DNA of 64,000 nucleotides from Vicia villosa (taxonomy: Eukaryota > Streptophyta > Magnoliopsida > Fabales > Fabaceae). Shown here piece after piece: positions 33,621 through 43,720 of this stretch. The stretch is from NCBI RefSeq assembly GCF_029867415.1, contig NC_081181.1:120233183-120297182 (forward strand), read 5' to 3'. The translations under genes were made by a program, and so were the position numbers. How positions within the stretch are numbered: the first letter of the stretch is position 1; the number at the start of each line of letters is the position of its first letter. Under the pieces are notes generated by a model. The model saw only the letters and a list, made by a program, of their open reading frames with translations, was not told where the DNA came from and ran no database searches.

Positions 33621-36600
33621 CTAACTGTAGTAACGTCTGAGTTTTTCAGCGTTCCAGGGCCGAGCAAGTCTTACTCCGAGGAGATCCTCGAGGTAATAGG
33701 CGCCGTTCTCTGTTTTATCGTAAACTCGGTACGGGCCTTCCCAGTTTGGGGCCAGTTTTCCCTCGCGTGAGTCTTTCATGTTTCTGCGGAGCACTAGGGC
33801 GCCGATTTCAAATTCGCGCTTTATAACTTTGGCGTTATGGCGAAGGGCTATTTGCTGTTTTAGTTTAGCTTCTCGGAGGGAGGATCCTGCTCGGATCTCC
33901 TCTACCATATCGAGCTCTTCCCTCATGGCCTCGTCGTTAAGTTCTTCCTCGAGGGGGTATTCGGTGCGCCGAGAAGGTTCTCGGATTTCCACGGGGATTA
34001 CGGCTTCGGTGCCGTAGGTTAATCTGAAGGGAGTCTCGCCCGTGCTCGAATGGGGCGTCGTTCTATACGCCCAAAGTACGCTATGTAGTTCCTCGACCCA
34101 AGCCTTTTTAGCTTCGCCGAGCCTCCTTTTCAGTCCTCGGAGGATGACTCGGTTGGCTGCCTCCGCCTGCCCGTTCGTTTGAGGGTGTTCGACTGAGGTG
34201 AAGTGCTGTTTTGTGCCGAGCTTGGCCACGAATTCTTGGAACTTCCTATCGGTGAATTGGGTGCCATTGTCGGTGATTATAGCCTGTGGCACCCCGAACC
34301 GAGCGAGTATGTTCCGTTTGTAGAAGCGTAGTACGTTTTGAGACGTGATCTTGGCGAGAGGTTCGGCCTCTATCCATTTCGTGAAGTAATCCACGGCGAC
34401 CACCAGGTACTTATTCTGGTATGATCCGACTGGGAAGGGGCCGAGGAGGTCCATTCCCCAGGTGGAGAAAGGCCAAGGAGAGGAAAGGGATTTAAGCTCG
34501 TTGGGGGGAGCTAGGTGCATGTCGGCATGCCGCTGACATCTGTCGCATTTCTGAACATGCTCTTTGGCGTCTTGCTGCATAGTCGGCCAATAATAGCCGG
34601 CTCTGAGGGCTTTTCTCGCCAGCGACCGACCGCCGAGATGCTGACCGTTAATCCCCTCGTGAAGCTCTTGCAGTACTTCTAGTGCTTGCGAGCCGTCGAT
34701 GCATTTAAGGAGTGGGACGGAGAAGCCTCGTCGGTAGAGTTTGTTTTCGATGACTGTGTACGAGCATGCTCTCCTCTTAATGGCTGAGGCTTCCTTCGGG
34801 TCCTCGGGGAGCTCGTCGTTCGTGATGTATTTGTACACCGGGGTCATCCAGCAATGGTCGTCTCCGATGGCAAACACTTGTATGGCTTGCGCGTTTTTGC
34901 CTATGCTTGGATCGGACAAGATTTCTTGTATCACTGACTTGTTCCCTCCTTTCTTCCTCGTGCTCGCAAGCTTGGATAAAAGGTCGGCCCGTGAGTTGTG
35001 CTCCCGAGGGATGTGTGCGACGTCTGCCTTTGTGAATCCTTTCATCTTTTCTTTGACGAGCGATAGATACTCGGCTAGAGTGTCGTTTTTGGCCTGGTAG
35101 TCGCCGCTGACTTGGGACGCGACCAGTTGAGAGTCGGTATAAATCATGACTTCTTGAGCGCCCACGTCCTCGGCGAGGCGCAGGCCCGCTAGGAGGGCTT
35201 CGTACTCAGCCTGGTTGTTCGACGTGGTGAAGGATAGGACTAAGGATACTTCGATGACGAGCCCCTCGTCGTTCTCCAAGATGATACCGGCTCCGCTGCC
35301 CGCGTGGCTTGAGGCGCCATCAACATAGATGGTCCACTTATTCTCGGTGGGTGTTGGGGAGTTGGAGATCGTCGTCATCTCGGCTACGAAGTCGGCGAGT
35401 GCTTGGGCTTTTAGCGCTTTCCTGCCCTCGTATTGTATGTCGAACTCGGACAGTTCGAGGGACCACCTCAGCATTCTCCCGGCCATGTCCGGTCGGCTGA
35501 GTAGCTGTTTAATTGGTTGGTCTGTTCGGACGACAATAGTGTGGGCGAGGAAGTAGTACCTCAGTCTTCTGGCGGCCGTTATTAGGGCTAGCGCGATTTT
35601 TTCTATCAGTTGATAGCGGACCTCGGGTCCCTGAAGGGCTTTGCTAGTGAAGTACACCGGCTTCTGCCCGTCTTCCGTTTCTCGGATTAGGGCCGCGCTG
35701 GCCGCCTCGCCTGAAACGGCCAAGTAGAGATAGAGAACCTCGTTGCTGTCTGGTCGGGATAGCACCGGGGGTTTGGATAGCACTTGTTTGAGGTGGGACA
35801 ATGCTTGTTCGCATTCCTCGGACCACTCGAAAGCTGCTTCCTTCCGAAGAAGCTTAAAGAATGGAAGTGCATGCTGGGCGGATTTCGCGACGAAGCGGGA
35901 TAATGCCGTGAGCATTCCGTTTAGTACTTGGATGGATTTTTTATTGGTGGGGGTAGAGAGGTCTGAGAATGCTCGGCATTTATCGGGGTTGGCTTCTATT
36001 CCTCGTTCTGTTAAGTAAAAGCCGAGGAATTTACCTGCCCGTACTCCGAAGGTGCACTTCTCTGGATTGAAGCGCATCCTGCAGGACCTGGCCTGCTTGA
36101 AGACCCGCTCGAGATGTAGCGTGTGGTCGGAGTCCTCTCGAGATTTGACGATCATGTCGTCCATATATACCTCGAGTGTGTCACCGATTTCTCCTCGGAA
36201 GACCTTGTTCATCATCCGCTGGTAAGTTGCCCCGGCGTTTTTGAGTCCGAAGGGCATTACGTTGTAGTAATAATTGCCCGATTCGGTCATGAAAGCCGTG
36301 CATTGCTTGTCGCATTTCGCCATGGGAATCTGGTTGTAACCAGAATAAGCGTCCATGAAGGACAACAGTTTATAGCCGGCCGAGTTGTCGACCAGTCTAT
36401 CAATACTAGGTAAAGGGTAGGCGTCCTTTGGACATGCCCGGTTAACATCAGTATAATCAACACACATTCTCCATTTTCCATTAGATTTTTTAACAAGTAC
36501 AACGTTTGAGAGCCAAGTTGAATACTTGGCCTCGGAAATAAAATTTGCCTCTAGGAGGTCTTTTACAGCTTTCTCGGCAGCCTCCGCTTTCTCGGGAGAC

Positions 36601-39497
36601 TGCCGACGCCTACGTTGTACTACGGCCTTGGCGGTTGGATTGATGGAGAGGTGGTGGCAGGCGACCTCAGGGTCGAGTCCGGGCATCTCTGCGGCGCTCC
36701 AGGCGAACAGGTCGGCATTGGCTCGAAGGCAGGCTACGAGTTGCTTCTTTGGCAGGTCAGGGATGCCTTTGCCGATCTTCACTGCTCTGTCGGCGTTGTC
36801 TCCCAAGGGGATCAGCTCGAAATCTCCGTCGGGGACAGGCCGGACGGGATGGGGGGCCGGCGTCTCTCCCCCGGTCTTCAGTTCTTCTTGTGTGAACCTT
36901 GCATCGAGGTCGACTGAGCAGACGTTGGCTGTTGGAACCTGATCTTCCCGGGGGCGTTTGTCTTCGGCTCTCGGTTTTTTGTTGGAGCTGGTCGGAGGGG
37001 CGATCAGCTCTAGTCCTTTGACAGAGGCATCGAAGATTCTCCTCGCAGCTTTAATGTCGGCGTTGATGGTGGCCACTTTCCCCGTCCTCGTGTAGAACTT
37101 CATCTTCAGATGGACCGTGGAGGGCACGGCGGTTAGCTCGGCCAGTGTTGGGCGTCCGATGATGCAGTTGTACAATGTTTTGCAGTCGATCACCAAAAAC
37201 CTGGTTTTGACTTGTCTGGACGCTTCCCCTTCCCCGAAGGTGACAATCAGCTCGACGTAGCCCCATGGTTTGGTGGTGGCTCCGTTAAAACCCTGGAGGT
37301 CGGAACCCACATAGGGAGTGAGGTGCGAGTCGTCCAGCTGAAGTGTTCGGAAAAGGTGAGAGTACATGATGTCGACCGAACTACCTTCATCCACCAGGAC
37401 TCGTCGAACATCGAAGTTTGCCATTCTGGCTCGGACGAGGAGGGGAATGGTGGCGTTTGGAGCTCCGCCGGGCAGTTCCTCGAGGTAGAAAGTGATTGGC
37501 TCCGACTTTCCTCGGAATTTCCGCAGAGTAGGGCCGAGGTCGGCATTGGCGCTGAGTAACTCGTCGAACTTTCTCTTGACTGAACTGACGGTGAGAGAGC
37601 CGGGGTCGCCGCCGTTGGAGATGACCATCGCGGTGGGGAAATGTTCCCAGGTGCTGAGGGCGGTTGTCACGCCGAGTGAAGGGATGAAGTCTTCCGGTCG
37701 GGTCACGGACAACGCGACTTGAAGCGGTCTGCTATCTGGTGAGTTCCCCTCGTCAGAGTTTCGAGGGATGTCTCTTCTGGAGGGTTCTCCCTTCTTGGTA
37801 TATTTTGCCAGGTGGCCCTCTTTGATCAGGGTCTCTATGGCATCTTTGAGATGTATGCATTCGTCGGTCAAGTGCCCGTGACTCTTGTGGTACTTGCAGT
37901 ACTTGGACTTGTCCGTCCCCGGTCTTGTAGGATTTGACTTCGGGGGCCTGATGTTGGATTTTTTGAATTCGGCGTTCTGGCAGTCGGCCAGGATTCTCTC
38001 CCGGGAGGTGTTCAAAGGAGTGTAGTCGTTGAAACGCCCTGCCGGTCCTCGCCGTTCTTTGACATCTCGGGACCTGTCGTCCCTTCTTTTGTCTTGTCCT
38101 CGGCGTGACCCTGGATCCTCGAGGTTTGAGCTGCGAGCGGCATTATTGCCTCTCGAGGTCTTGACCGCGGCTGCCTCGACTTCTTCAAAGTCGATGAATG
38201 CCTTCGCTTTGCGAAGGAGGGCATTCATCGAGTGCACCTCCTCCATCTTGATGGCCTTCTTGAAGTCACTGCCGGGGAGTAGTCCTCGCTCCAAGAGGTA
38301 CCTCTTCATGTAGTCGGCCGTCTGCACTTGGACGGCCTCCTTGTTGAATCTTTCAAGGTAATCCCGAAGAGGTTCGTTGGGTCCTTGTATCACGGCCTCG
38401 AGATTGGCTTCCGATTTTGGTTGTCGTCGGGAGGCTGTGAAGTGGCTCAAGAAGAGTTCTTTGAGCTCGGTCCAGGAGTGGATGGAGTTCGGAGGGAGGT
38501 TCCTGTACCAATTCATCGCTCCCTTCCTGAGGGTGGTCGGGAAAATGCGGCATTTGATCGAGCCTCTGACGACGTGATAGTCCATGACCGCTTCGATGCT
38601 CCGAATATGGTCGTCGGGGTCAGTGGTCCCGTCGTATTGGTCCAATATTGGCGGTTTTTCCATCCCTCGAGGGAGGTGAGCTCTCCGGATCTTGGCGGAC
38701 AAGGGGCTGCGGAAGTCCTCCTCGTCGCTCGGACCTGGTGAATGGTAGTGCCTGTTTCGTCGGGAATCATCTTGGTTGTCACCCAACGCAGCCTTGGAGG
38801 GGCCCCGGCGGCCCTGTTCGGGGGAGGGGCTCCTTTGTTCAGCGGCTTCAGGTTTCTGGTTCTTCCTGTTCTTTCTGGGTGGAGAACGGGAACGGGTCCT
38901 CCGGCGGCGATGTCTTCTCGGGGGAGACCTCGAAGAGGACGGAGATCGCCGACGGTATCTTCTCGGCGGTGAGCGCGAGGAGGAATAGGAGCGAGACCTG
39001 TGGCGCCTCCGCGGAGAGGGGCGACGTCGTCGCTGTCTTTCCAGTTCGTGAATTCGGTCGTCCTGGATTCTGAGGAGGCTATTTGTCAACTGTATTTCTT
39101 TGAGCAAGCGGACGGTGATGGGATCAGTGTCCTCGGGAATGTTGAGTGGCTCCTCGTCTTCTCCATGACGGGTTCTCCGCCTCTCGGAGGTGTGGGTGAA
39201 TGAGGAAGCATGTTGCCCGTCTCGGAGGTCGATCTCATTCACATTCTGGGCATGTTCCGGCCCGTTGGTCGTTCGGATCTGCTCGCCGTTCTGAACGTGA
39301 CCCTCTGGAGGAACTTGGTCAACATTCTGGACCTGTTGTAGGACCTGCAACAGCTGAGTGCCCTGGGTTATATGCCCGGACCTTTGTTGCCGACGATCCC
39401 CCCGACGACGATTAGCTAGCTCGCGGGAGGATTCCTCGATCAGCTCGTGAAGGAGGAAGGGGTCAGCGCTTGGGATGTTGTTGTTGTTGTCAGCCAT
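33621..39497 (-). CDS. Gag-pol polyprotein of the Tat gypsy element (1958 aa, intact)
   Basis: One open frame from MADNNNNIPS to ...EKLRRYYS. Order by residue: Arg/Ser-rich tract 156-215 (many RS/SP dipeptides); gag domain about 290-430; zinc-knuckle-like CKYHKSHGHLTDEC at 533-546; retropepsin motif VDEGSSVDIMY at 702-712; reverse transcriptase about 960-1165 with YMDD 1111-1114; RT-linked RNase H about 1225-1335; second (Tat-type) RNase H about 1385-1515 starting WTIYVDGASS; integrase with an HHCC finger about 1613-1654 (CDRCQRH) and catalytic D1683, D1743 and E1779 (35 residues between the last two). No stop or frameshift, so potentially active. The RS-rich stretch is unusual for gag and resembles splicing-factor RS domains in composition only. 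Confidence 0.95.
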   Translation of the reverse strand: MADNNNNIPSADPFLLHELIEESSRELANRRRGDRRQQRSGHITQGTQLLQVLQQVQNVDQVPPEGHVQNGEQIRTTNGPEHAQNVNEIDLRDGQHASSFTHTSERRRTRHGEDEEPLNIPEDTDPITVRLLKEIQLTNSLLRIQDDRIHELERQRRRRPSPRRRHRSRSYSSSRSPPRRYRRRSPSSSRSPPRRHRRRRTRSRSPPRKNRKNQKPEAAEQRSPSPEQGRRGPSKAALGDNQDDSRRNRHYHSPGPSDEEDFRSPLSAKIRRAHLPRGMEKPPILDQYDGTTDPDDHIRSIEAVMDYHVVRGSIKCRIFPTTLRKGAMNWYRNLPPNSIHSWTELKELFLSHFTASRRQPKSEANLEAVIQGPNEPLRDYLERFNKEAVQVQTADYMKRYLLERGLLPGSDFKKAIKMEEVHSMNALLRKAKAFIDFEEVEAAAVKTSRGNNAARSSNLEDPGSRRGQDKRRDDRSRDVKERRGPAGRFNDYTPLNTSRERILADCQNAEFKKSNIRPPKSNPTRPGTDKSKYCKYHKSHGHLTDECIHLKDAIETLIKEGHLAKYTKKGEPSRRDIPRNSDEGNSPDSRPLQVALSVTRPEDFIPSLGVTTALSTWEHFPTAMVISNGGDPGSLTVSSVKRKFDELLSANADLGPTLRKFRGKSEPITFYLEELPGGAPNATIPLLVRARMANFDVRRVLVDEGSSVDIMYSHLFRTLQLDDSHLTPYVGSDLQGFNGATTKPWGYVELIVTFGEGEASRQVKTRFLVIDCKTLYNCIIGRPTLAELTAVPSTVHLKMKFYTRTGKVATINADIKAARRIFDASVKGLELIAPPTSSNKKPRAEDKRPREDQVPTANVCSVDLDARFTQEELKTGGETPAPHPVRPVPDGDFELIPLGDNADRAVKIGKGIPDLPKKQLVACLRANADLFAWSAAEMPGLDPEVACHHLSINPTAKAVVQRRRRQSPEKAEAAEKAVKDLLEANFISEAKYSTWLSNVVLVKKSNGKWRMCVDYTDVNRACPKDAYPLPSIDRLVDNSAGYKLLSFMDAYSGYNQIPMAKCDKQCTAFMTESGNYYYNVMPFGLKNAGATYQRMMNKVFRGEIGDTLEVYMDDMIVKSREDSDHTLHLERVFKQARSCRMRFNPEKCTFGVRAGKFLGFYLTERGIEANPDKCRAFSDLSTPTNKKSIQVLNGMLTALSRFVAKSAQHALPFFKLLRKEAAFEWSEECEQALSHLKQVLSKPPVLSRPDSNEVLYLYLAVSGEAASAALIRETEDGQKPVYFTSKALQGPEVRYQLIEKIALALITAARRLRYYFLAHTIVVRTDQPIKQLLSRPDMAGRMLRWSLELSEFDIQYEGRKALKAQALADFVAEMTTISNSPTPTENKWTIYVDGASSHAGSGAGIILENDEGLVIEVSLVLSFTTSNNQAEYEALLAGLRLAEDVGAQEVMIYTDSQLVASQVSGDYQAKNDTLAEYLSLVKEKMKGFTKADVAHIPREHNSRADLLSKLASTRKKGGNKSVIQEILSDPSIGKNAQAIQVFAIGDDHCWMTPVYKYITNDELPEDPKEASAIKRRACSYTVIENKLYRRGFSVPLLKCIDGSQALEVLQELHEGINGQHLGGRSLARKALRAGYYWPTMQQDAKEHVQKCDRCQRHADMHLAPPNELKSLSSPWPFSTWGMDLLGPFPVGSYQNKYLVVAVDYFTKWIEAEPLAKITSQNVLRFYKRNILARFGVPQAIITDNGTQFTDRKFQEFVAKLGTKQHFTSVEHPQTNGQAEAANRVILRGLKRRLGEAKKAWVEELHSVLWAYRTTPHSSTGETPFRLTYGTEAVIPVEIREPSRRTEYPLEEELNDEAMREELDMVEEIRAGSSLREAKLKQQIALRHNAKVIKREFEIGALVLRRNMKDSREGKLAPNWEGPYRVYDKTENGAYYLEDLLGVRLARPWNAEKLRRYYS

Positions 39498-39552
39498 GAC
39501 GATTGGAGATGATTAGCTTTGATCTTTGTTTGTTAAAGATGGGGAAGCAAGT

Positions 39553-39570
39553 TTCCCACAGACGGCGCCA
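39553..39570 (-). other. Primer-binding site of the gypsy element
   Basis: The minus strand reads TGGCGCCGTCTGTGGGAA one base after the 5' LTR. TGGCGCCGTC matches the 3' end of plant tRNA-Asp-type primers; the rest matches less well, so the tRNA identity is tentative. Confidence 0.65.
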
Positions 39571-39571
39571 C

Positions 39572-40171
39572 TGATCGTACCTGATCAGAAGAATCGTCGT
39601 AGGCTGCTCGGACTGGATCTTCTAGGAAGGAGAAGGGGGGGGGTGTACCTGCAAGGTACTCCGATGCCAAAGTAAGTTGACGAGCAAAGGAGCGCAAGTA
39701 CTAGCTAAGAGTGAGTAAGAATTGAATACCTGACCCTCTACTGAGAGAGGGTATTTATAGCCCCCAGCGCTGGGCCATGATCACGCTAGTGGACTGGATT
39801 TCCAAGCCCAACTAGGAGACTGCCAGGTTTCCTAGGCGGAAATATCGGAGGTGCGTGATGCCCTCTGTCCTGGTTAACCGCTCCAGAATCCAAGGGAGAC
39901 GCGGTCTAATAGGGGCCACGTGGACTCCGCAGTATTCGGAGGATTGGGTGTGAAGGACCACTGCGCGGAGCAGGGTCCTCGGCAACGAAGGTGTTTGCGG
40001 GGTCGTCGATGCCGAGCATATCGGGCGTCATATGCTCCGGGGATATAGGACAGCCGAGCATGTCTGAGATGGGCGTCCTAAGTGCGTAGGAGGGCAGAGG
40101 AGGAACGTGGGCCTCTGAGGTTTATTGGGCCGAAAATCATAGTGGGCCTAACCTTGGCCCAGTCCAGAACA
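39572..40171 (-). repeat. 5' LTR of the Tat-lineage gypsy element
   Basis: A 600-bp copy of 29600-30197 with the same TGATCG...AGAACA ends. It is followed by the target duplication ATAAG (40172-40176). It contains the element promoter; on the minus strand a TATA-like CTATAAATA lies at about 39763-39755. Confidence 0.97.
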
Positions 40172-40176
40172 ATAAG

Positions 40177-40298
<122 letters not shown>

Positions 40299-40355
40299 TT
40301 TATTTTATATTTTGCCTTATTCTTTCAAATTCTTTGGGTCGGCCCTCCAAGATGT

Positions 40356-40850
40356 ATGGGAGAAATCTATCTGCCACCCCTAAAATTGAACTTGCAACCC
40401 CTCCAAAGTTATGCTTTTACCATTATACCCTTGCTTAAAGTTACTAATTTTCAAAAACTATACGTTTCTACCGGAAATTTTGAAAAAATACCGGATTTTT
40501 AAAAATTTCTGTGAGTTTTTACCGGAAATTTCAAAAAAATACCAGAAATTTTGAAAAAATTACTGGATTTTTCGAAATTTCCGATAGTTTTTGCAAAAAA
40601 AAAAAAATGTAAAGCCATAAATTTGAAATTTCTGGTATACCGAAAATTTCAAATTAACTAAAATTTCTGGTATGATGTACCAGAAACTTTCTTATAACTG
40701 AAATTTCCGGTATTTTTTGCAAAAATAAAATAAAATTGTGATACTTGAAATTTCTGGTATGTACTGGAAATTTCAAATTTTCGGTATACCAAAAATTCTT
40801 TGTATTTCAACATTTTTCATCAAGGATAAAATTGGATTAAAAAAATATGG
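40356..40850. repeat. MULE-like end with TTCCGGTA palindromes
   Basis: Begins GGGAGAAATCTATCTGCCACCCC, close to the termini of the MULE at 47.28 and 53.87 kb. It continues with many alternating TACCGGAAATTTC / GAAATTTCCGGTA motifs, as at 47.4-47.7 and 53.5-53.8 kb. It appears to have inserted in the copia codons right after HGVW. No transposase here, so it is either a non-autonomous or a deleted copy. Confidence 0.55.
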
Positions 40851-41455
40851 GGGCCCGACATAGCATATGCAGTAAGTCTTGTAAGTAGGTACATGATGAA
40901 TCCTGGAAAGGCTCACTAGTAAGCATTGAAGTGGATTCTAAGATACATAAATGAGTCTCGAAATAGAGTCCTAATTTATGATGGAGCCTTGGGTGAAGAT
41001 AGTCAAGTAGTAATCGAATGATATGTCGACTCTGACTATGCAGGTTGTATGGATTCCAAAAAATCTATTTCTGGATATGTTTTCACTATGTTTGGCACAA
41101 CAAGTAGTTGGAAAGCAACACTTTAGAAGGTTGTTGCTTTATCAACCACTGAGGCGGAGTATATTTCCCTAACTGAAGTTGTGAAAGAAGAATTGTGGTT
41201 TGAAGGCTTTGCGAAGAAGCTGAAACTTCAAGGTCGAGGTATCACTGTTAAATGTGATAGTCAAAGTGCTATACACCTATCGAAGAACTCAACATATCAT
41301 GAGCGAACCAAGCATATCAATGTGAGTTTGCATTTTGTCAGAGGAGTAATTAAGCATGGAGAAGTCCAAGTGCTGAAGGGTTCATTATATCACAATGCTG
41401 CTGATATGATCACCATGAAATTTCCGAGTTGCAAGTTTTTTCGTTGTATGTAATT
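40851..41455 (+). pseudogene. Ty1/copia RNase H remnant, second element
   Basis: Reads PDIAYAVSLVSRYMMNPGKAH, ALKWILRYI, VDSDYAGCMDSKKSISGYVF, ALSTTEAEYISLTE and CDSQSAIHLSKNSTYHERTKHI, the copia RNase H in order. It has stops near 40918, 41021 and 41126. The open part 41181-41453 is the C-terminus. The 3' flank shows a purine tract and an LTR. It is distinct from the copia at 27.7 kb, since this segment overlaps it in the domain. Confidence 0.85.
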
Positions 41456-41520
41456 GATAAAGCTGCATGACGAAAGCTAGTTTGTTCTTTGATATTAGAG
41501 TTTGTTCCAAGGTGGAGATT

Positions 41521-41977
41521 TGTGAGAATTGGATCGAACTCTAGTGGATCGAAGAGTAGCTTCGGGTTCGATAGAGATTAGCATGCAGTCGAAGGTTTCT
41601 CACATGCTGGTGTCGAAGACCTACATTCTATAGCCAAAGTGTGTTCTAGTATGTGGGGGTCGAAATGCTAGGGTTCTTAGTATTTCGAATTGGGCATGTT
41701 TGTTATGTCCAATTATTTAAGTTAACGTGTACCCTAAGTTGGCTTGTGATGAGTATTTGTGAAAAAGCCCATTAGTTTAGTATGTTAGGTTTATTATAAA
41801 TAACATATTAGTCTCTCATCATTGCATACTACAAATCCTAATTTAGGGTGAGAGGGTTATCTATTATTCTTGTAACTTGTAATCTTGATTTAAGGAGAAA
41901 GTAAATAATAACAATTATAACCAATCCTTGTTGTTCTTTTTGCCTTCCTATTGTGTTCTCTTGGCATTGTTTTCACA
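41521..41977 (+). repeat. 3' LTR of the copia remnant
   Basis: Begins TGTGAGAATTGG two bases after the purine tract AAGGTGGAGA (41509-41518) and ends ...TTTTCACA, a TG...CA pair with inverted TGTGA/TCACA ends; 457 bp. No second LTR is in the window, so the element is truncated at its 5' side. Confidence 0.7.
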
Positions 41978-41984
41978 ATAGAAC

Positions 41985-42500
41985 CGAATGTTGCAGGAAG
42001 CTAAGTTTAATGTTAAGAAGTTATATAATGGTCTGTCATCTGATACTCCCACTGTTCCTTGGTACAATCTAATGCTCCATAACAAAGCTCGACCTAAGGA
42101 TGTAATGTTGTTATGCTTTGTTTGTCATGGCAAACTAGCAACTAAGGCTAGATTATATAGATTTGGAATGGTGGAAAACATTCAATGTATGATATGTACC
42201 AAAGATGAAGCTATTAACCACTTGTATTTACAGAGACCATATACAAGATTTAGAAATATCGTAATGATATTTGTTTTGGGCATAGTGTGAATAATAGGAA
42301 TATAGATGAAAAAAATCATTAAGTTGATTGTTTATAGATGGTGGACTAGTCATTTGCTTAGACCACATATAGTTATTTTAATGTTGCCTTAAGCTGTAGG
42401 TTTTATCTTTTGGTGTATTTGAGGGGTGGATCCTAGCGAACACCTTGTATTACCTTTTTTTTTTAATTAATATAATCCTTTGATTCAAAAAAATGGATAC
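41985..42500 (+). pseudogene. LINE zinc-binding region remnant
   Basis: The frame 41988-42290 reads WYNLMLHNKARPKDVMLLCF then LATKARLYRFGMVENIQCMIC, the reverse-transcriptase zinc-binding (zf-RVT) segment of plant L1 LINEs. The stretch ends with a LINE-like 3' tail (CCTTGTATTACC-T10, TTTGATTCAAAAAAA) near 42445-42493. It is internally deleted and non-functional. Confidence 0.7.
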
Positions 42501-43720
42501 AAATTAAAATAAAATACTACTATAATACTAAAAGATATGAAATATGTTAAAAAAATTAAATAATTTTTTTATAAATATTGAAAATATGTGAAGATAATGT
42601 TTGCATGTGAATGAATAATATATTTTTCAGAATTAGATAAAATAAAATAATATGGGAAGAATTCTGAAAATGTATGTTGTAATAAAAAATTAAAAAATAA
42701 TTTATAATAATGTGATAGTATAAATTGTATTCACTAAGATTCAAAAATATATAATTATGTAGGAGTAAATCTTTCGAAAAGTTATTATAAAGTTTCTTTC
42801 AACTACTTAAATAGAAATTTCTTAAATTATATTTTTATTTATAAAATAAAAGTCTTTTTTTATAAGAAGCGATTTTTTATATTGTTTGGCCTACTTTTTC
42901 TTTAAAATAGAAAATAAATTAATAAAAAGTTAGGACAAACAATACCTAAATCACACAACCTCGAAAATTTGTTTAGATGATGCAATATAAAGAGAAATAA
43001 ATTGAAAAAATTGAAGGGCTTTAGATCTTTTCAAGATCTATAATATCTTTTGAATACACATTTTATTTAATATTAATTAAAAAATAATGGAAAGCATGTT
43101 TAAATAGCAAGTTGGAATATTTTAAAACCAATACTATTTTTTGAGCCACCTCTCTTCTTTTTATTTATTTATTTCGTAGAACATAATAATAGAGTTCAAA
43201 GATGGAAAATTTTCTTTCATAAAAAATATAGTAATTTTTCTTAACTTACCACTTATTTTGTTCTCAACCACCCTCATTATAGAAACTTTACCAGAATTTA
43301 ATTATTATACTTATAAGTTTATAAAACCATGGGAAGAAAATTTTAAAAATTAAATTAACTTTTTTGTTGTTGTTGTTGTTGTTGATTTTAAGATAAAAGA
43401 AAGTGTCGTCAAAATGTTCGTCTTGTTCGGTTTTTGTCTGAAGTGATTTACCTTCGACCTAACCGACGACCTTAACAAACGAATGTTCTTCAATTTCTCT
43501 ATCAATCTCTTCCAATTCACCCCAAATTTTCTCTTCAAAATTCCAATTCCAAACATAGTAATGTCCCCATCATCTTGTTCCTCAGAATCTCATTCTCCTA
43601 ACCAATTCCAATTCAACATCACTTTGTTTTTCTCAACTTGATTCATCACACGAAATGCCATGCTTAACCTAAACCCCATCACTAAAATTCATCTGGGTTT
43701 TCTCTATTTCACAAAAAGAC
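42501..43720. other. Intergenic DNA and presumed 5' region of the apyrase gene
   Basis: Very A+T-rich to about 43340. A (TTG)n run is at 43361-43383. From about 43390 the composition becomes more balanced and C/T-rich, as expected for a 5' UTR ahead of the ATG at 43721. No other gene seen. Confidence 0.55.

Larger units (their letters stand above)
29600..40171 (-). mobile_element. Young Ty3/gypsy retrotransposon, Tat lineage, 10.57 kb
   Basis: A complete element: two about 600-bp LTRs, primer-binding site, polypurine tract, one uninterrupted gag-pol frame (33621-39497, minus) and an additional gene on the opposite strand (30587-32931). The target duplication ATAAG is intact (29595-29599 and 40172-40176). 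LTR divergence is 8 substitutions in 598 sites. Lineage evidence: a second RNase H domain after the RT-linked one, gag/protease motifs of the Tat type, and an accessory gene between integrase and the 3' LTR. It is much more G+C-rich than its surroundings. It inserted into the A+T-rich hAT-like element next to a TA repeat. Confidence 0.95.

Noticed and set aside
33778..39415. Many plus-strand open frames opposite the gypsy gag-pol
   Set aside because: Shadows of a long G+C-rich coding frame; no domain, no start context or splice pattern, unlike the real antisense gene at 30587-32931.
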